Shown in pieces: positions 9,385 through 20,000 of a stretch of 64,000 nt of DNA. The notes beneath the pieces are model-generated. The model was not told where the DNA came from. It worked only from the letters and a program-made list of their open reading frames with translations, and searched no databases. The stretch's first letter is position 1. Every line of letters begins with the position of its first letter. This stretch comes from an uncultured Roseobacter sp. (lineage in GTDB: Bacteria; Pseudomonadota; Alphaproteobacteria; Rhodobacterales; Rhodobacteraceae), in contig CANMWT010000005.1 of NCBI GenBank assembly GCA_947501635.1, positions 332,360-396,359 of the forward strand, read 5' to 3'. A program made the position numbers and the translations under genes.

Positions 9385-10679
9385 GCCGTCCGCCATTCCA
9401 GATAAACGAGACCAATACACCATCGGTCACGCGCGCATGGGTTGTGCATCCGGAGATCAAAACAGACGCTGACAGGCGCATGGCTGAACATGCGCTGCAA
9501 GAGGCTGTGGCGCTGGCCCGCGCGCTGCCCGAACTAGAGGTGGTGGGCGCCGAAATAGTGCCCCTCAAGACAGTACGCGCCGGCATGCTGTTCGGGTCGG
9601 GCAAAATCGAAGAAATCAAAACTTCTCTGAAAGCGAATGACGTTGAGTTGGTGCTGGTCGATGGACCTGTCAGCCCAGTACAGCAGCGCAATCTGGAAAA
9701 AGCATGGGGCGTCAAGCTTCTGGACCGCACCGGATTGATTCTTGAAATCTTCAGCGACCGGGCCGCCACACGCGAGGGCGTTCTGCAGGTCGAAATGGCG
9801 GCGTTGAGCTATCAGCGCACAAGGTTGGTCCGGGCCTGGACACACCTTGAAAGGCAGCGTGGCGGATTGGGCTTTGTTGGCGGTCCGGGCGAAACACAGA
9901 TCGAAGCGGACCGACGCGCGATTGACGAGCAACTCACCCGGTTGCGCCGTCAGTTGGACAAAGTGGTGAAAACACGCGCGCTGCACCGTGCGGCACGCGC
10001 GAAGATACCCTATCCGATCGTGGCGCTGGTCGGGTATACGAACGCCGGGAAGTCTACGTTGTTCAACCGTCTGACGGGCGCAGAGGTGATGGCAAAAGAC
10101 ATGCTCTTTGCCACGCTGGACCCGACCATGCGGCGGCTGCAGTTGCCTGACGGCCCCGAAGTGATCCTGTCCGATACCGTGGGGTTTATCTCTGATCTGC
10201 CGACGGAATTGGTGGCGGCTTTCCGAGCGACGCTCGAAGAGGTTCTGGCGGCTGATGTTATCTGCCATGTACGGGATATTTCGCATCCGGAAACCGAAGA
10301 GCAGGCACAGGACGTTGCGCAGATCATGACCTCACTGGGCGTGGAAGACGACCGGCCCACCTTTGAGGTATGGAACAAACTGGATGCGCTGGACGCCTCG
10401 GAAGCGGATGCATTGCGTGCCCGCGCGGCGCGAAACGATCATGTGTTTGCAACCTCTGCCCTGACCGGGGATGGCATCGAAGCGCTGCTTGCAGCGATCG
10501 CTGAGACACTGCAAGGCACGAAACGTTCAGCCACCGTACACTTGGGCTTTGCGGACGGCAAAAAACGCGCCTGGCTCTATGCGCAAGACCTTGTGGACGG
10601 CGAGGATCAAACCGACGAAGGCTTTGCACTTTCGGTGCGTTGGACCGTCGAGCAGGAAGCGCAGTTCGAACGTCTTTAG
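9381..10679 (+). CDS. hflX: Ribosome-associated GTPase HflX
   Basis: This is a 432-residue GTPase of the HflX family that binds and splits stalled ribosomes. The N-terminal HflX domain contains [20 protein letters not shown], followed by a coiled linker with GGPGETQIE, then the G domain with G1 [14 protein letters not shown] (near residue 212), G3 DTVGFI and G4 NKLD. The start is the TTG that overlaps the hfq stop; the next in-frame Met (residue 34) would remove conserved sequence. hfq-hflX is the standard linkage. Its stop shares a TTAG with the convergent pseudouridine synthase gene. Confidence 0.95.
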
Positions 10680-11239
10680 CGCCCGCTGTCGCTAGCATAC
10701 CGCCATGCTCCAGGCTGCAGGCCGTTCAACGACCACGCCCCGATACGCATGCGCACCAGACGCAGGCAGGGCAGGCCCACATGCGCTGTCATGCGCCGCA
10801 CCTGACGGTTGCGCCCTTCGGTGATTGTCAACTCAAGCCAAGCGTCCGGAACTGTTTTACGAAACCGGACAGGCGGGACGCGTGGCCACAGGTTTTCAGG
10901 GGGCGCCACCTGCTGAACCTTGGCCGGGCGCGTCGGGCCATCTTTGAGTGTAACACCACCGGCCAAAGCGTCGATCTGCGCCACCGTCGGGGTGCCTTCC
11001 ACCTGTATAAGGTAAGTTTTCGCCGTTTTGTGTTTGGGGTTTGAAATCCGTGCCTGAACCTTGCCGTCATCCGTCAGCACCATCAGCCCTTCGCTGTCGC
11101 GATCAAGCCTGCCGGCGGGATAGTACCCGGGCATATCGATATAGGCCGACAGCGTAGGCCGCGCAGACCCTTCCGTGCCCTTGTCAGTGAACTGTGACAG
11201 CACACCGAACGGTTTGTTGAACAGGATCAATCGCGCCAT
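10676..11239 (-). CDS. RluE-like 23S rRNA pseudouridine synthase
   Basis: The protein is a 187-residue RsuA/RluE-type pseudouridine synthase consisting of the catalytic domain only, without an S4 domain. The catalytic Asp is in AGRLDRDSEGLMVLTDDG (near residue 46), and the family motifs KTYLIQVEG and EGRNRQVRRM are present. The short form matches RluE, which modifies U2457 of 23S rRNA in E. coli, though RluB/RluF-like specificity cannot be excluded. Its start codon lies immediately after the stop of the penicillin acylase gene, so the two are one transcript. Confidence 0.85.
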   Translation of the reverse strand: MARLILFNKPFGVLSQFTDKGTEGSARPTLSAYIDMPGYYPAGRLDRDSEGLMVLTDDGKVQARISNPKHKTAKTYLIQVEGTPTVAQIDALAGGVTLKDGPTRPAKVQQVAPPENLWPRVPPVRFRKTVPDAWLELTITEGRNRQVRRMTAHVGLPCLRLVRMRIGAWSLNGLQPGAWRYASDSGR

Positions 11240-13705
11240 TTAGCGGACGGGTCGCAAGATCGTGACACCCACTGCACCCGCGCGGGCAAGGTCTTCGTCC
11301 AGCGACATGGGAATATACTCACCCCGTCGCCAAAGCTGTGCCATGTCATCATAGTGGCGTGACAGGAAATGGCCGGACTGACCGGTCGAGATCACAAAAA
11401 CAGAGCTGTCGGGGTCGGCAAAATCATAGACCCCCCGGTAGCCTGCGCCATGGACATTTTCAAATGGGTTAGGGCCAGTGCCGCGGGTCAAACCGCGCTG
11501 CAACGTATTATCGCCGCCGTTGGTCGATTGGCGAATGTTCACAAAGTAGCGTAACACCGGCACTTCGCCCAGTACCGGATGGTCATGCGTAGCCTGATGC
11601 GCATCCCCCCAGCGCAGGCTCTCCAAGGCAGGGCCCCAGGTTTCTCCGATCCAGACCAGTGCGTCGTCCAGCGCCAGACGGGCCATATCCGCACAGGTTT
11701 CCACGGGTGTTGACTGGATCACATCACACCAGACCGATGCACCGTCGACGTCGCGGAAAACCCGCTCGATCAGCAGAGGCTCCACATGTGTCAATTCTTT
11801 TGCCAGGGGCCCAAGCTCGTCTTGCACAATTCTGGCCTGAAGCATTTGCAGCCATGCGGCAAAGATCAGAGGCTCGGGCATATGCTCGTTCATTTCACCC
11901 GACCAGTCGCCCAGCAACGACAACGCCCGTTGCCGCTGCCGGAGTGGGGTGCCTTCAGGTGCGGCTTCACCGGTGAACCACAGCTCAGCCGCGATCAGGG
12001 GCAGCAGCGATTTGGCGGTGAAGCTGACGGAATCAAGCTGCGCTTCGATAAAACTGTCGCGGGTGTGAACCTGCCGCGCCTGCATCAGCGTCTCCCAACG
12101 TTTAACGCGCTGCGTGTCCCCCCAGTCGAACGACACATGGTTTGGAAAGGGGCGCTCCACAGTCTTGTTATTGGTGTTGCCCAGAATGCCACCCGCAGGC
12201 GCCACGAACTCAGGGTTGGCCGCGTAGGGTAGTCTGCCTTGCCACCGGTTGGTCTCAATCCATCCCGGGCTGGGCAGACGCCCCTTGCTTTGATGGCGCG
12301 CGTCACGCCGTGGCATGGCGCCGATCATCTTCATGCCGATGTTTTCGCGGTCCACAAGCATCAGGTTTTGGGAGGGTGCTACATAGTCTTCGATTGCTTT
12401 GAAACCATCTTCGACGGATTTCGCTTCCATCAGGCGCAGTGCCGCCGCCATCGACGTATCGCGCGGGGAAAGTGCAGTCCACGACAGTGCCGCCACATGA
12501 CCCGGGGGCGTAATGCTGGACAGATTGTAATGCGTGCCGGGAAGAACCGGGCCGTTGTCCGTCCAGCGCAATGTAACCGTTACCGGCGCTTCGTCTTTGA
12601 TGTTGATGATTGACTTGCGCGTCACGAAAGCCTTGAAGCCGTCGGGCGTGCGGTATTGCTCTGGATTGTCGGGATTTACTTCTTCGATAAAGACATCCTG
12701 ATCGTCCATTTTGGCCGAAGTGATCCCCCAACCCAGATCGTTACTGCGCCCTGTCAGAATAACTGGCATGCCCGGAATCGTGCCGCCGATCACACCGCCA
12801 GACTGCAGTTCCAGCCGTGCCAGATACCAGATCGCGGGAGCGGAAAAGCCAAGGTGCGGGTCATTGGCCAGCAGTGTCCCGCCCGACGCCGACCGGTTTG
12901 GCGCTGCGGCCCAGACGTTAGAAGCACCGGCAAGAGTTTTTCGTGCAAAGGGCTGCAACGGGCCCAGATCCGGCATCGTGCTGATGGCATAGCGCGGCAC
13001 CGTCGGAAAAAGTTCTGCATATTCCGGCAGGGCCGCAACCCCGCTTCCCGGCGCGTCAGGCAGAATATCGCGCAACCGCGCCGGATCAGGTATGGCCAGA
13101 GACATTCGTGCGCGCAGCACTTCGGAGTCCAGATGACCGGCCAACCGAAGCGCCATGAGTTTTATGATGGCCAGCGAATCTGCCGGGCGCCAGGGGGCGA
13201 CAGGCGGGTTAAACAGGAACATCTCCGGCGCGCCGCGGCCCAATGCCTGCTGGTTCACCTGATCGAGGCGCGCATTCACACCGGTCGCGTAAGCCTGCAA
13301 TATGCGCATCGTCCGCGCGTCCTGCACCTCGAGCGACGCCACCGAAAGCGGATAGATATCCAATCGGCGCACCAGTTTGTCGATCTCCAGCGTGCGGGCC
13401 CCAAAAACTTCGGACAAGCGGCCCTGAGCGGTGCGCCGCAGCATCGTCATCTGCCACAGGCGGTCCTGCGCGTGCGCATAGCCAAGCGCATAAAAGGCAT
13501 CCTCATCCGCCTGAGCGAAAATATGCGGCACATTGGCATTATCGCGCACGATCTCAACCGGTGCGGTCAGATACGGCACCCCAAGATCCGTGTCATAGTC
13601 GGGCAGGGAACGCGAGCCGAGATAGTAGACAAGCGCGACACCCGCGACGATCAGCAGGATCATCATGCCTGTCAGACGCAGCAACCATGTAAAGACAGTT
13701 CCCAT
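11240..13705 (-). CDS. Penicillin acylase family amidohydrolase, membrane-anchored
   Basis: This is an Ntn-hydrolase of the penicillin acylase family, 821 residues. A hydrophobic N-terminal segment (WLLRLTGMMILLIVAGVALVYYL) acts as an anchor or uncleaved signal, placing the enzyme in the periplasm. The predicted self-processing site is before Ser262 in the GASNVWA motif; NDPHLGFSAPAIWYLARLE follows, as in the family. Such enzymes are precursors cut into alpha and beta chains, and the Ser becomes the nucleophile. Substrates range from beta-lactams to acyl-homoserine lactones, so quorum-signal degradation or amide scavenging is possible but not shown. The gene is the first of a two-gene unit with the pseudouridine synthase. 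Confidence 0.88.
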   Translation of the reverse strand: MGTVFTWLLRLTGMMILLIVAGVALVYYLGSRSLPDYDTDLGVPYLTAPVEIVRDNANVPHIFAQADEDAFYALGYAHAQDRLWQMTMLRRTAQGRLSEVFGARTLEIDKLVRRLDIYPLSVASLEVQDARTMRILQAYATGVNARLDQVNQQALGRGAPEMFLFNPPVAPWRPADSLAIIKLMALRLAGHLDSEVLRARMSLAIPDPARLRDILPDAPGSGVAALPEYAELFPTVPRYAISTMPDLGPLQPFARKTLAGASNVWAAAPNRSASGGTLLANDPHLGFSAPAIWYLARLELQSGGVIGGTIPGMPVILTGRSNDLGWGITSAKMDDQDVFIEEVNPDNPEQYRTPDGFKAFVTRKSIINIKDEAPVTVTLRWTDNGPVLPGTHYNLSSITPPGHVAALSWTALSPRDTSMAAALRLMEAKSVEDGFKAIEDYVAPSQNLMLVDRENIGMKMIGAMPRRDARHQSKGRLPSPGWIETNRWQGRLPYAANPEFVAPAGGILGNTNNKTVERPFPNHVSFDWGDTQRVKRWETLMQARQVHTRDSFIEAQLDSVSFTAKSLLPLIAAELWFTGEAAPEGTPLRQRQRALSLLGDWSGEMNEHMPEPLIFAAWLQMLQARIVQDELGPLAKELTHVEPLLIERVFRDVDGASVWCDVIQSTPVETCADMARLALDDALVWIGETWGPALESLRWGDAHQATHDHPVLGEVPVLRYFVNIRQSTNGGDNTLQRGLTRGTGPNPFENVHGAGYRGVYDFADPDSSVFVISTGQSGHFLSRHYDDMAQLWRRGEYIPMSLDEDLARAGAVGVTILRPVR

Positions 13706-13805
13706 TTGTCCCCTAGTGTGGAAAATCGCACGATTGAATTGACCCTCGCCATTTGACTGTTAGGTAGGACAGCTAGACAAGGCAACACCCAAAAGGGGGG
13801 ACAAA

Positions 13806-14678
13806 ATGGCCAAACTGGCATTTCTGGGACTGGGCGTGATGGGCGCACCGATGGCGGGGCACCTGCAAAAGGCGGGACATGACGTGACCGTCTACAACCG
13901 AACAGCGGCAAAAGCCGAAGACTGGGTTGCTACCTACGGTGGCGCGATGGCAAAAACGCCGGCATTGGCGGCCCAGGGCGCTGATTTTGTGATGGCCTGT
14001 GTAGGCAATGACGACGATCTGCGCAGCGTCTGTCTGGGCGCAGATGGCGCCTTTGCCACGATGTCCGCCGGTTCGGTTTTTGTAGATCACACGACCGTAT
14101 CCGCAGCCGTCACGCGAGAGCTTTATGCCGCAGCCAACGACAAGCAGATCAGCTTTGTCGACGCCCCCATATCCGGTGGGCAGGCAGGCGCAGAAAACGC
14201 AGTGCTATCCATCATGTGCGGCGGCGATCAGGGGGCTTATGACCGCGCCCAGCCGGTGATGGAGATTTATTCCAAGATTTGCCGGCGCATCGGGGACAGC
14301 GGCGCGGGGCAGATGACCAAAATGTGCAACCAGATCGCCATTGCCGGCCTGGTGCAGGGGCTGAGCGAAGCGCTGCATTTTGCTGATAAGGCAGGCCTCG
14401 ACGGGCGTGCAGTTGTGGAGGTTATCAGTCAGGGTGCCGCCGGCAGCTGGCAGATGTCAAACCGGTACGAAACAATGCTCGACGATCATTTCGAACATGG
14501 TTTCGCAACTGATTGGATGCGCAAGGATTTGGGCATCTGCCTGTCAACGGCTGATGAAACGGGCGCAAGCCTGCCGGTAACCGCGCTCGTCGACCAGTTC
14601 TACAAAGATGTCCAGAAAATGGGCGGCGGCCGCTGGGACACATCCAGCCTTTTCAAACGCCTGCAGGCGTCCGGGTAA
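13806..14678 (+). CDS. NAD(P)-dependent beta-hydroxyacid dehydrogenase (3-hydroxyisobutyrate dehydrogenase family)
   Basis: The 290-residue protein has the N-terminal nucleotide-binding signature FLGLGVMGAPMAGHL, the substrate motif DAPISGGQAGAENA (near 120-133) and the catalytic-lysine helix GAGQMTKMCNQI (near 170). This is the standard beta-hydroxyacid dehydrogenase layout. Members oxidise 3-hydroxyisobutyrate, tartronate semialdehyde or related acids, or reduce succinic semialdehyde/glyoxylate; the exact substrate is not readable here. A strong ribosome binding site (AAGGGGGG) precedes the ATG. It stands alone, ending at a bidirectional hairpin shared with the convergent SYLF gene. Confidence 0.85.
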   Translation: MAKLAFLGLGVMGAPMAGHLQKAGHDVTVYNRTAAKAEDWVATYGGAMAKTPALAAQGADFVMACVGNDDDLRSVCLGADGAFATMSAGSVFVDHTTVSAAVTRELYAAANDKQISFVDAPISGGQAGAENAVLSIMCGGDQGAYDRAQPVMEIYSKICRRIGDSGAGQMTKMCNQIAIAGLVQGLSEALHFADKAGLDGRAVVEVISQGAAGSWQMSNRYETMLDDHFEHGFATDWMRKDLGICLSTADETGASLPVTALVDQFYKDVQKMGGGRWDTSSLFKRLQASG

Positions 14679-14688
14679 TATCTTAAAA

Positions 14689-14713
14689 TGGCGCGCGATC
14701 CCATCGCGCGCCA
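14689..14713. terminator. Bidirectional hairpin between convergent genes
   Basis: A perfect 11-bp inverted repeat, TGGCGCGCGAT-ccc-ATCGCGCGCCA, lies between two convergent stop codons. On the minus strand it is followed by ATTTTAAG, a short T-run, so it may terminate the SYLF lipoprotein transcript as well as the dehydrogenase transcript. Confidence 0.6.
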
Positions 14714-14725
14714 CATTCATCCCCA

Positions 14726-15292
14726 TCAGGGAATGATACGTGTGTATTTGTTGCCTTCCAAGGACACGCCGGCAAAGAGCCCCGCGCGGTTGAACACGGC
14801 TGCAAGCACGGGAGAGAGCGCCGTTGTCGTGCTCGCTGCCGCACCGTCGCCCTGATCTGAAATTACGTATTCGATGTCGCCGCCAACCGCCCAGCCGGGC
14901 CCGGTGCGGAAACTGTTCAGCGCGTCCTCGGTCATGAAGAACAGTACATGTGAGTACTGCTGGCCACCAATCTGGAACCCCGCCGACGCTTCCGTCATCG
15001 AGTAGTAGTCAACCGTGCTGCCGCCGATGCGCAACGCGCCGCGCCCGTAGGCCCCGCCGAGCCACAGGCCCGCCTCTGTCACCAAAGGCATTACCAGAAT
15101 GCCATTGGCCTTCGCCGCCAGATCCTGCGTGTTAGGGTATTGCCGGTACATGTCCGCGAGAACCTGATCCGACCGCGCATCGATTTCGCTGGCTCCGGTC
15201 GATCCGACACCGTTTCCGCATGCCGCCGTAACGCCAAGTCCGGCCAATGCACCAAGGGTAAATACCCGCCGTGAGTATTCTAAACGTTTCAT
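14726..15292 (-). CDS. SYLF/YSC84-domain lipoprotein
   Basis: The 188-residue protein carries an N-terminus with a twin-arginine-like SRRVFTLGAL followed by a hydrophobic run and the lipobox VTAAC, so it is probably an envelope lipoprotein. The rest is a SYLF (YSC84/DUF500) domain: ANGILVMPLVTEAGLWLGGAYGRGAL, YYSMTEASAGFQIGGQQ, and a glycine-rich end with LFAGVSLEGN. SYLF domains bind phosphoinositides in eukaryotes; the bacterial role is unclear. Family assignment is good, function unknown. Confidence 0.8.
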   Translation of the reverse strand: MKRLEYSRRVFTLGALAGLGVTAACGNGVGSTGASEIDARSDQVLADMYRQYPNTQDLAAKANGILVMPLVTEAGLWLGGAYGRGALRIGGSTVDYYSMTEASAGFQIGGQQYSHVLFFMTEDALNSFRTGPGWAVGGDIEYVISDQGDGAAASTTTALSPVLAAVFNRAGLFAGVSLEGNKYTRIIP

Positions 15293-15404
15293 ATGATTTG
15301 CCTGTGTTTTTGTTGCTCTTTTGTCGGTTGATCCGACTTGTGCGCGACATTACGCCGATCCGCGGGGAAAGTCACGTTAAAGAGCAGCAATCGGCGCTAA
15401 ATTG

Positions 15405-16418
15405 CTACCCACGCAGCAAACGGGCGGCGGCAGGCGCGAAATAGGTCAGGATACCATCACAGCCGGCCCGTTTGAACGCCATCAGGCTCTCCATCATAAC
15501 CTTTTCACCGTCAATCCAACCCTGCGCCGCAGCGGCTTGAATCATCGCGTATTCGCCAGACACCTGATAGGCATATGTCGGCGCACCAAAGGTTTCTTTC
15601 ACGCGCCTGCAGATATCAAGATAGGGCAGGCCCGGCTTGACCATGACCATATCCGCGCCTTCCGTCAGATCGCGATCGATCAGGCGCAGAGCCTCATCCG
15701 AGTTCCCCGGATCCATTTGATAGGTCTTTTTGTCCCCCGTCAGGGCGCCGGAAGCACCAACAGCATCGCGGAAGGGACCATAAAACGCAGAGGCATATTT
15801 GGCCGAATAGCTCAGGATCATCACACGTTGGTGACCCACCGTCTCCAGCGCTGACCGCATTGCCGCGATACGTCCGTCCATCATGTCAGAAGGTCCGATG
15901 ATATCCGCGCCCGCATCAGCCTGAGCAAGTGTCATTTTGACCAAGGCCTCGACCGTGCGGTCGTTCACGATCTCGCCATTTTCAACAAAACCGTCGTGTC
16001 CGTTGATGTTATAGGTATCCAGTGCCACATCCGTCATGACCGCAAGCTCGGGCACCGCCGCCTTGATCGCGCGGATGGCGCGGTTCGCATGATTTTCAGG
16101 ATCCCACGCACCGGCGCAATCCTCTGTGCGTTCTTCGATGCCGGTATAGGGAAAAATGCATATCGCCGGGATGCCGAGGTCTGCCGCCTCTTTTGCCGCT
16201 TCAACGATTTCGTCGACCGAGCGCCGGAAAACACCGGGCATCGACGGGATCGGCTCTTTGATGCCTTCGCCCGAGCGCACAAAAACAGGCCAGATAAAAT
16301 CGTCGACCGAGACCGTGTTCTGGCGGGTCAGCGCCCGTATGGCAGGGCTTTGACGCAAGCGGCGCAGGCGTGTTGCGGGATAGGGGGCTTGTGTCGGGCG
16401 CATCTGATATCTGTCCAT
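15405..16418 (-). CDS. hemB: Delta-aminolevulinic acid dehydratase (porphobilinogen synthase)
   Basis: HemB condenses two 5-aminolevulinate molecules to porphobilinogen in heme, bacteriochlorophyll and cobalamin synthesis. The two active-site lysines are in ILSYSAKYASAFYGPF and MVMVKPGLPYL. The metal region reads DVALDTYNINGHDGFV, with Asp in place of the cysteine cluster of zinc enzymes, so this is the magnesium-type enzyme common in alphaproteobacteria. The length of 337 residues is typical. The gene appears monocistronic. Confidence 0.97.
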   Translation of the reverse strand: MDRYQMRPTQAPYPATRLRRLRQSPAIRALTRQNTVSVDDFIWPVFVRSGEGIKEPIPSMPGVFRRSVDEIVEAAKEAADLGIPAICIFPYTGIEERTEDCAGAWDPENHANRAIRAIKAAVPELAVMTDVALDTYNINGHDGFVENGEIVNDRTVEALVKMTLAQADAGADIIGPSDMMDGRIAAMRSALETVGHQRVMILSYSAKYASAFYGPFRDAVGASGALTGDKKTYQMDPGNSDEALRLIDRDLTEGADMVMVKPGLPYLDICRRVKETFGAPTYAYQVSGEYAMIQAAAAQGWIDGEKVMMESLMAFKRAGCDGILTYFAPAAARLLRG

Positions 16419-16528
16419 TTTGTGTTACACAGCATGATTGGCATGTATTTTTCCGCAAGCCAAGGCTAGGAATTGCCGCATTCCACCGCTAAGACAACGC
16501 GAATAAACGAAATCAAAAAGCGCGCCTC

Positions 16529-17056
16529 GTGGATATCTACAGCAGTATTTTCGAACTTATAGACATGCGGTCCTTCTCCAACCTCTGGTATTGGATCGCG
16601 CTTGCCGTCATGTGGTCAACATCAAGCCATTGGGTGCTTGGTGTTCCCTTCGACATGGTACAACGCGCGCGCCGCGTTGGCGGGCAGGCGGAAATCGACC
16701 TTGAGGACCTGGTACGCATCAATACAAACCGGTTGCTTTATATCGCGCGGATGTCCGGCATCTGGTTGCTGGCCTTCAGTTGCTTTGTGCTGTCAACTCT
16801 GGCCATCACCGGTTTCTATTACGAGTTGGAAATCGCGCAGGCGGTGTTTTTGCTGGGCTTTCCGATGACCGTTGTCGGTGTCTTGTCGTTGTCGACTGCA
16901 CGCCTGATCCAACAGGAAAACGCCACAGGCGCATTGCTGCGCAAGCGGTTGGGACGGCACCGGCTCTACACCCAGTTGGTGGGCGTGGTGTCCATCTTTG
17001 TGACGGCGATGTGGGGAATGTACCAAAACATGTCGATCGGCGTTTTGGGCGGTTGA
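16529..17056 (+). CDS. Conserved membrane protein of Rhodobacterales
   Basis: This is a 175-residue integral membrane protein starting at GTG. It has about four hydrophobic segments: LWYWIALAVMW, YIARMSGIWLLAFSCFVLSTLAITGFY, AVFLLGFPMTVVGVLSL and YTQLVGVVSIFVTAMWGMY. Between the first two there is a cytoplasmic loop with QRARRVGGQAEIDLEDLV. Close relatives in roseobacters are often labelled 'component of SufBCD complex', but nothing in the sequence supports an iron-sulfur role. It ends 33 bases before mfd and may be co-transcribed with it. Confidence 0.7.
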   Translation: MDIYSSIFELIDMRSFSNLWYWIALAVMWSTSSHWVLGVPFDMVQRARRVGGQAEIDLEDLVRINTNRLLYIARMSGIWLLAFSCFVLSTLAITGFYYELEIAQAVFLLGFPMTVVGVLSLSTARLIQQENATGALLRKRLGRHRLYTQLVGVVSIFVTAMWGMYQNMSIGVLGG

Positions 17057-17089
17057 CACTGCAGCGCTTAGCGCCAATTGACACAAGCC

Positions 17090-20000
17090 ATGAGCCAGCA
17101 ACCAAAGCATATCACCGTCTCCGGCGTGCCGGAAGGGTACGACGCGCGCATTCTGCTTGACGAAGTGAGCAAAAAGGATGGCGCGGTCCTGCATATCGCA
17201 CGCGATGACAAGCGCCTTGCCGCCCTGCGTGCGGCCTTGCGCTTTTTTGCGCCCCAAATGCCCGTTGTTGTGTTTCCCGGCTGGGATTGCCTGCCCTATG
17301 ATCGCGTGTCGCCCAATGCGGATATCTCGGCGCAGCGTATGGCCACGCTTGCAGCGCTGACCCATGGCATGCCAGACCAGTTTATTTTGTTGACGACGCT
17401 GAATGCGGCGAGCCAGAAAATTCCCGCCCGCGCGCTGCTGGCGAATGCCGCATTTCAGGCGAAGGTGGGCAACCGCATAGATGAAAAGGCACTACGGGAT
17501 TTTCTGGTTCGGATGGGGTTTGTCCAAAGCCCGACAGTCACCGAACCCGGTGACTACGCAGTGCGCGGCGGGATAATCGACATCTATCCACCCGGTGATC
17601 TGGGGCCTGTCAGGCTTGATCTGTTTGGCGATGTTCTGGATGGCGCGCGCAGGTTTGACCCTGCCACGCAACGCACCACCGAAAAGCTCGAGGCGATCGA
17701 ACTGGCCCCTGTGTCTGAGATTGTTCTCGATGACGCCGCCATCACGCGTTTTCGCCAGAACTACCGAATTGAATTTGGCGCGGCGGGCACAGATGACCCG
17801 CTGTATGAGGCGGTCAGTGCCGGGCGCAAACATCAAGGTGCGGAACACTGGCTGCCCTTTTTTCACGAGACATTGGAAACCCTGTTCGACTATCTGCCCG
17901 ATGCCACTGTCACGCTCGACGATCAACTGGACGCGGCGCGTACTGCGCGTTGGGACGGGATCGTCGACCAGTATGAGACGCGTAAGCTTGCAATGTCGAA
18001 CCGGTCCAAAATGGACAGTGTTTACAAGCCATGCCCACCAGATGCGCTCTACCTGAACGACGTGGGCTGGACGCAACGGCTGATCGGGCGACGGGTTTTG
18101 CAACTGGCGCCACTGCCGCAGCCCACTGGCTTGGGCGTGACAAATGCCGGCGCCCGGGTCGGTCGCAACTTCGCCCCGGAGCGCCAGCAGGAATCCCTTA
18201 GCCTTTTCGGTGCCTTGGCCAGCCATGTTAAAGCAAAGCTGCAAGAAGGTCCGGTCGTCATCGCGAGCTATTCGGAAGGTGCCCGCGAAAGGCTCATGGG
18301 CTTGATCGAAGACGAAGGTCTGGCCGAAGCGGTGCCGATCCCCGATGCAGGCCGTATTGGCAAACGGGGCCTTTACCTGTCGGTCTGGGCGCTGGAGCAT
18401 GGATTTGAAGCGCCTGGACTGACGGTGATCTCAGAGCAAGACGTATTGGGCGACCGCCTGATCCGCAGCGCACGCAAGAAACGCCGCGCTGAAAACTTCC
18501 TGACCGAGACGCAGTCGCTCAGTCCCGGCGACCTTATTGTGCACGTCGATCATGGGATTGGCCGCTACAAAGGGCTTGAGGTTGCGACCGCTGCGGGCGC
18601 TGCGCATGAATGCATCTTGCTGGAGTATGCAGAAGGCTCAAAACTTTATCTGCCGGTCGAGAACATCGAACTGCTGTCAAAATACGGCCACGAAGAAGGC
18701 CTTTTGGATCGTTTGGGCGGTGGTGCTTGGCAGGCAAAGAAAGCGCGGCTCAAAGAACGCATTCGCGAGATCGCCGACAAGCTTATTCGCGTCGCGGCAG
18801 AACGCGCGCTGCGCAAGGCACCGGTGCTGGAGCCGCCGACCGGTATGTGGGACGCCTTTAGTGCGCGTTTTCCCTACACCGAAACTGACGACCAGTTGCG
18901 CGCCATCGAAGATGTCGTAGCTGATTTGACCTCGGGCAACCCGATGGACAGACTGGTGTGCGGCGATGTGGGTTTTGGGAAGACCGAAGTTGCGATGCGG
19001 GCAGCCTTTGTAGCGGCGATGTCAGGTGTTCAGGTTGCCGTCATTGCCCCTACAACACTGCTGGCACGACAGCACTACAAAAGCTTTGCCGAACGGTTTC
19101 GCGGGTTTCCGATCAATGTGCGCCAACTCAGCCGGTTTGTGTCGACCAAAGACGCCAATGACACGCGCGATGGTATGGCGCGTGGCACCGTGGACATCGT
19201 GATCGGGACGCATGCGCTATTGGCCAAGGGAATACGGTTTCAGAACCTTGGACTTCTGGTGATCGACGAAGAGCAGCATTTCGGGGTCACCCACAAAGAG
19301 CGGCTCAAGCAGATGCGCACAGACATCCACGTGCTGACCCTGACCGCAACACCCATCCCGCGCACTCTCCAGCTAAGCCTGACCGGCGTGCGCGATCTGA
19401 GTATCATCGGAACACCGCCCGTCGATCGATTGGCGATCCGGACCTATGTCAGCGAATTCGATACGGTAACCCTCAGAGAAGCGCTCCTGCGAGAACACTA
19501 TCGGGGGGGGCAATCGTTCTACGTCGTGCCACGGATCTCTGATCTGCCGGAAATCGAAGAATTCCTGAAAGAGCAGCTGCCGGAGCTGACGTATGTTGTC
19601 GCTCATGGCCAGATGGCGGCGGGTGAACTCGATGACCGGATGAATGCCTTTTATGATGGAAAATTCGACATTTTGCTGGCCACAACAATTGTGGAATCGG
19701 GTCTCGATATTCCGACGGCCAATACAATGATCGTGCATCGTGCAGATATGTTCGGACTTGCGCAGCTTTACCAGATACGCGGGCGCGTGGGACGATCCAA
19801 AACCCGGGCCTATGCCTATCTGACTACCAAACCGCGCACCCGCCTGACACCAACGGCAGAGAAGCGTCTGCGCGTTCTGTCCAGCCTTGATACTCTGGGC
19901 GCGGGTTTTACGCTTGCCAGTCAAGACCTTGACATACGCGGGGCTGGCAATCTTCTGGGCGAAGAACAGTCAGGGCAGATGCGCGATGTGGGCTTCGAAC

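Noticed and set aside
12656-13756. 366-aa ORF antisense to the penicillin acylase gene
   Set aside because: Composition is Arg/His/Gln-rich as typical of shadow frames, with no recognisable domain; the acylase frame is intact.
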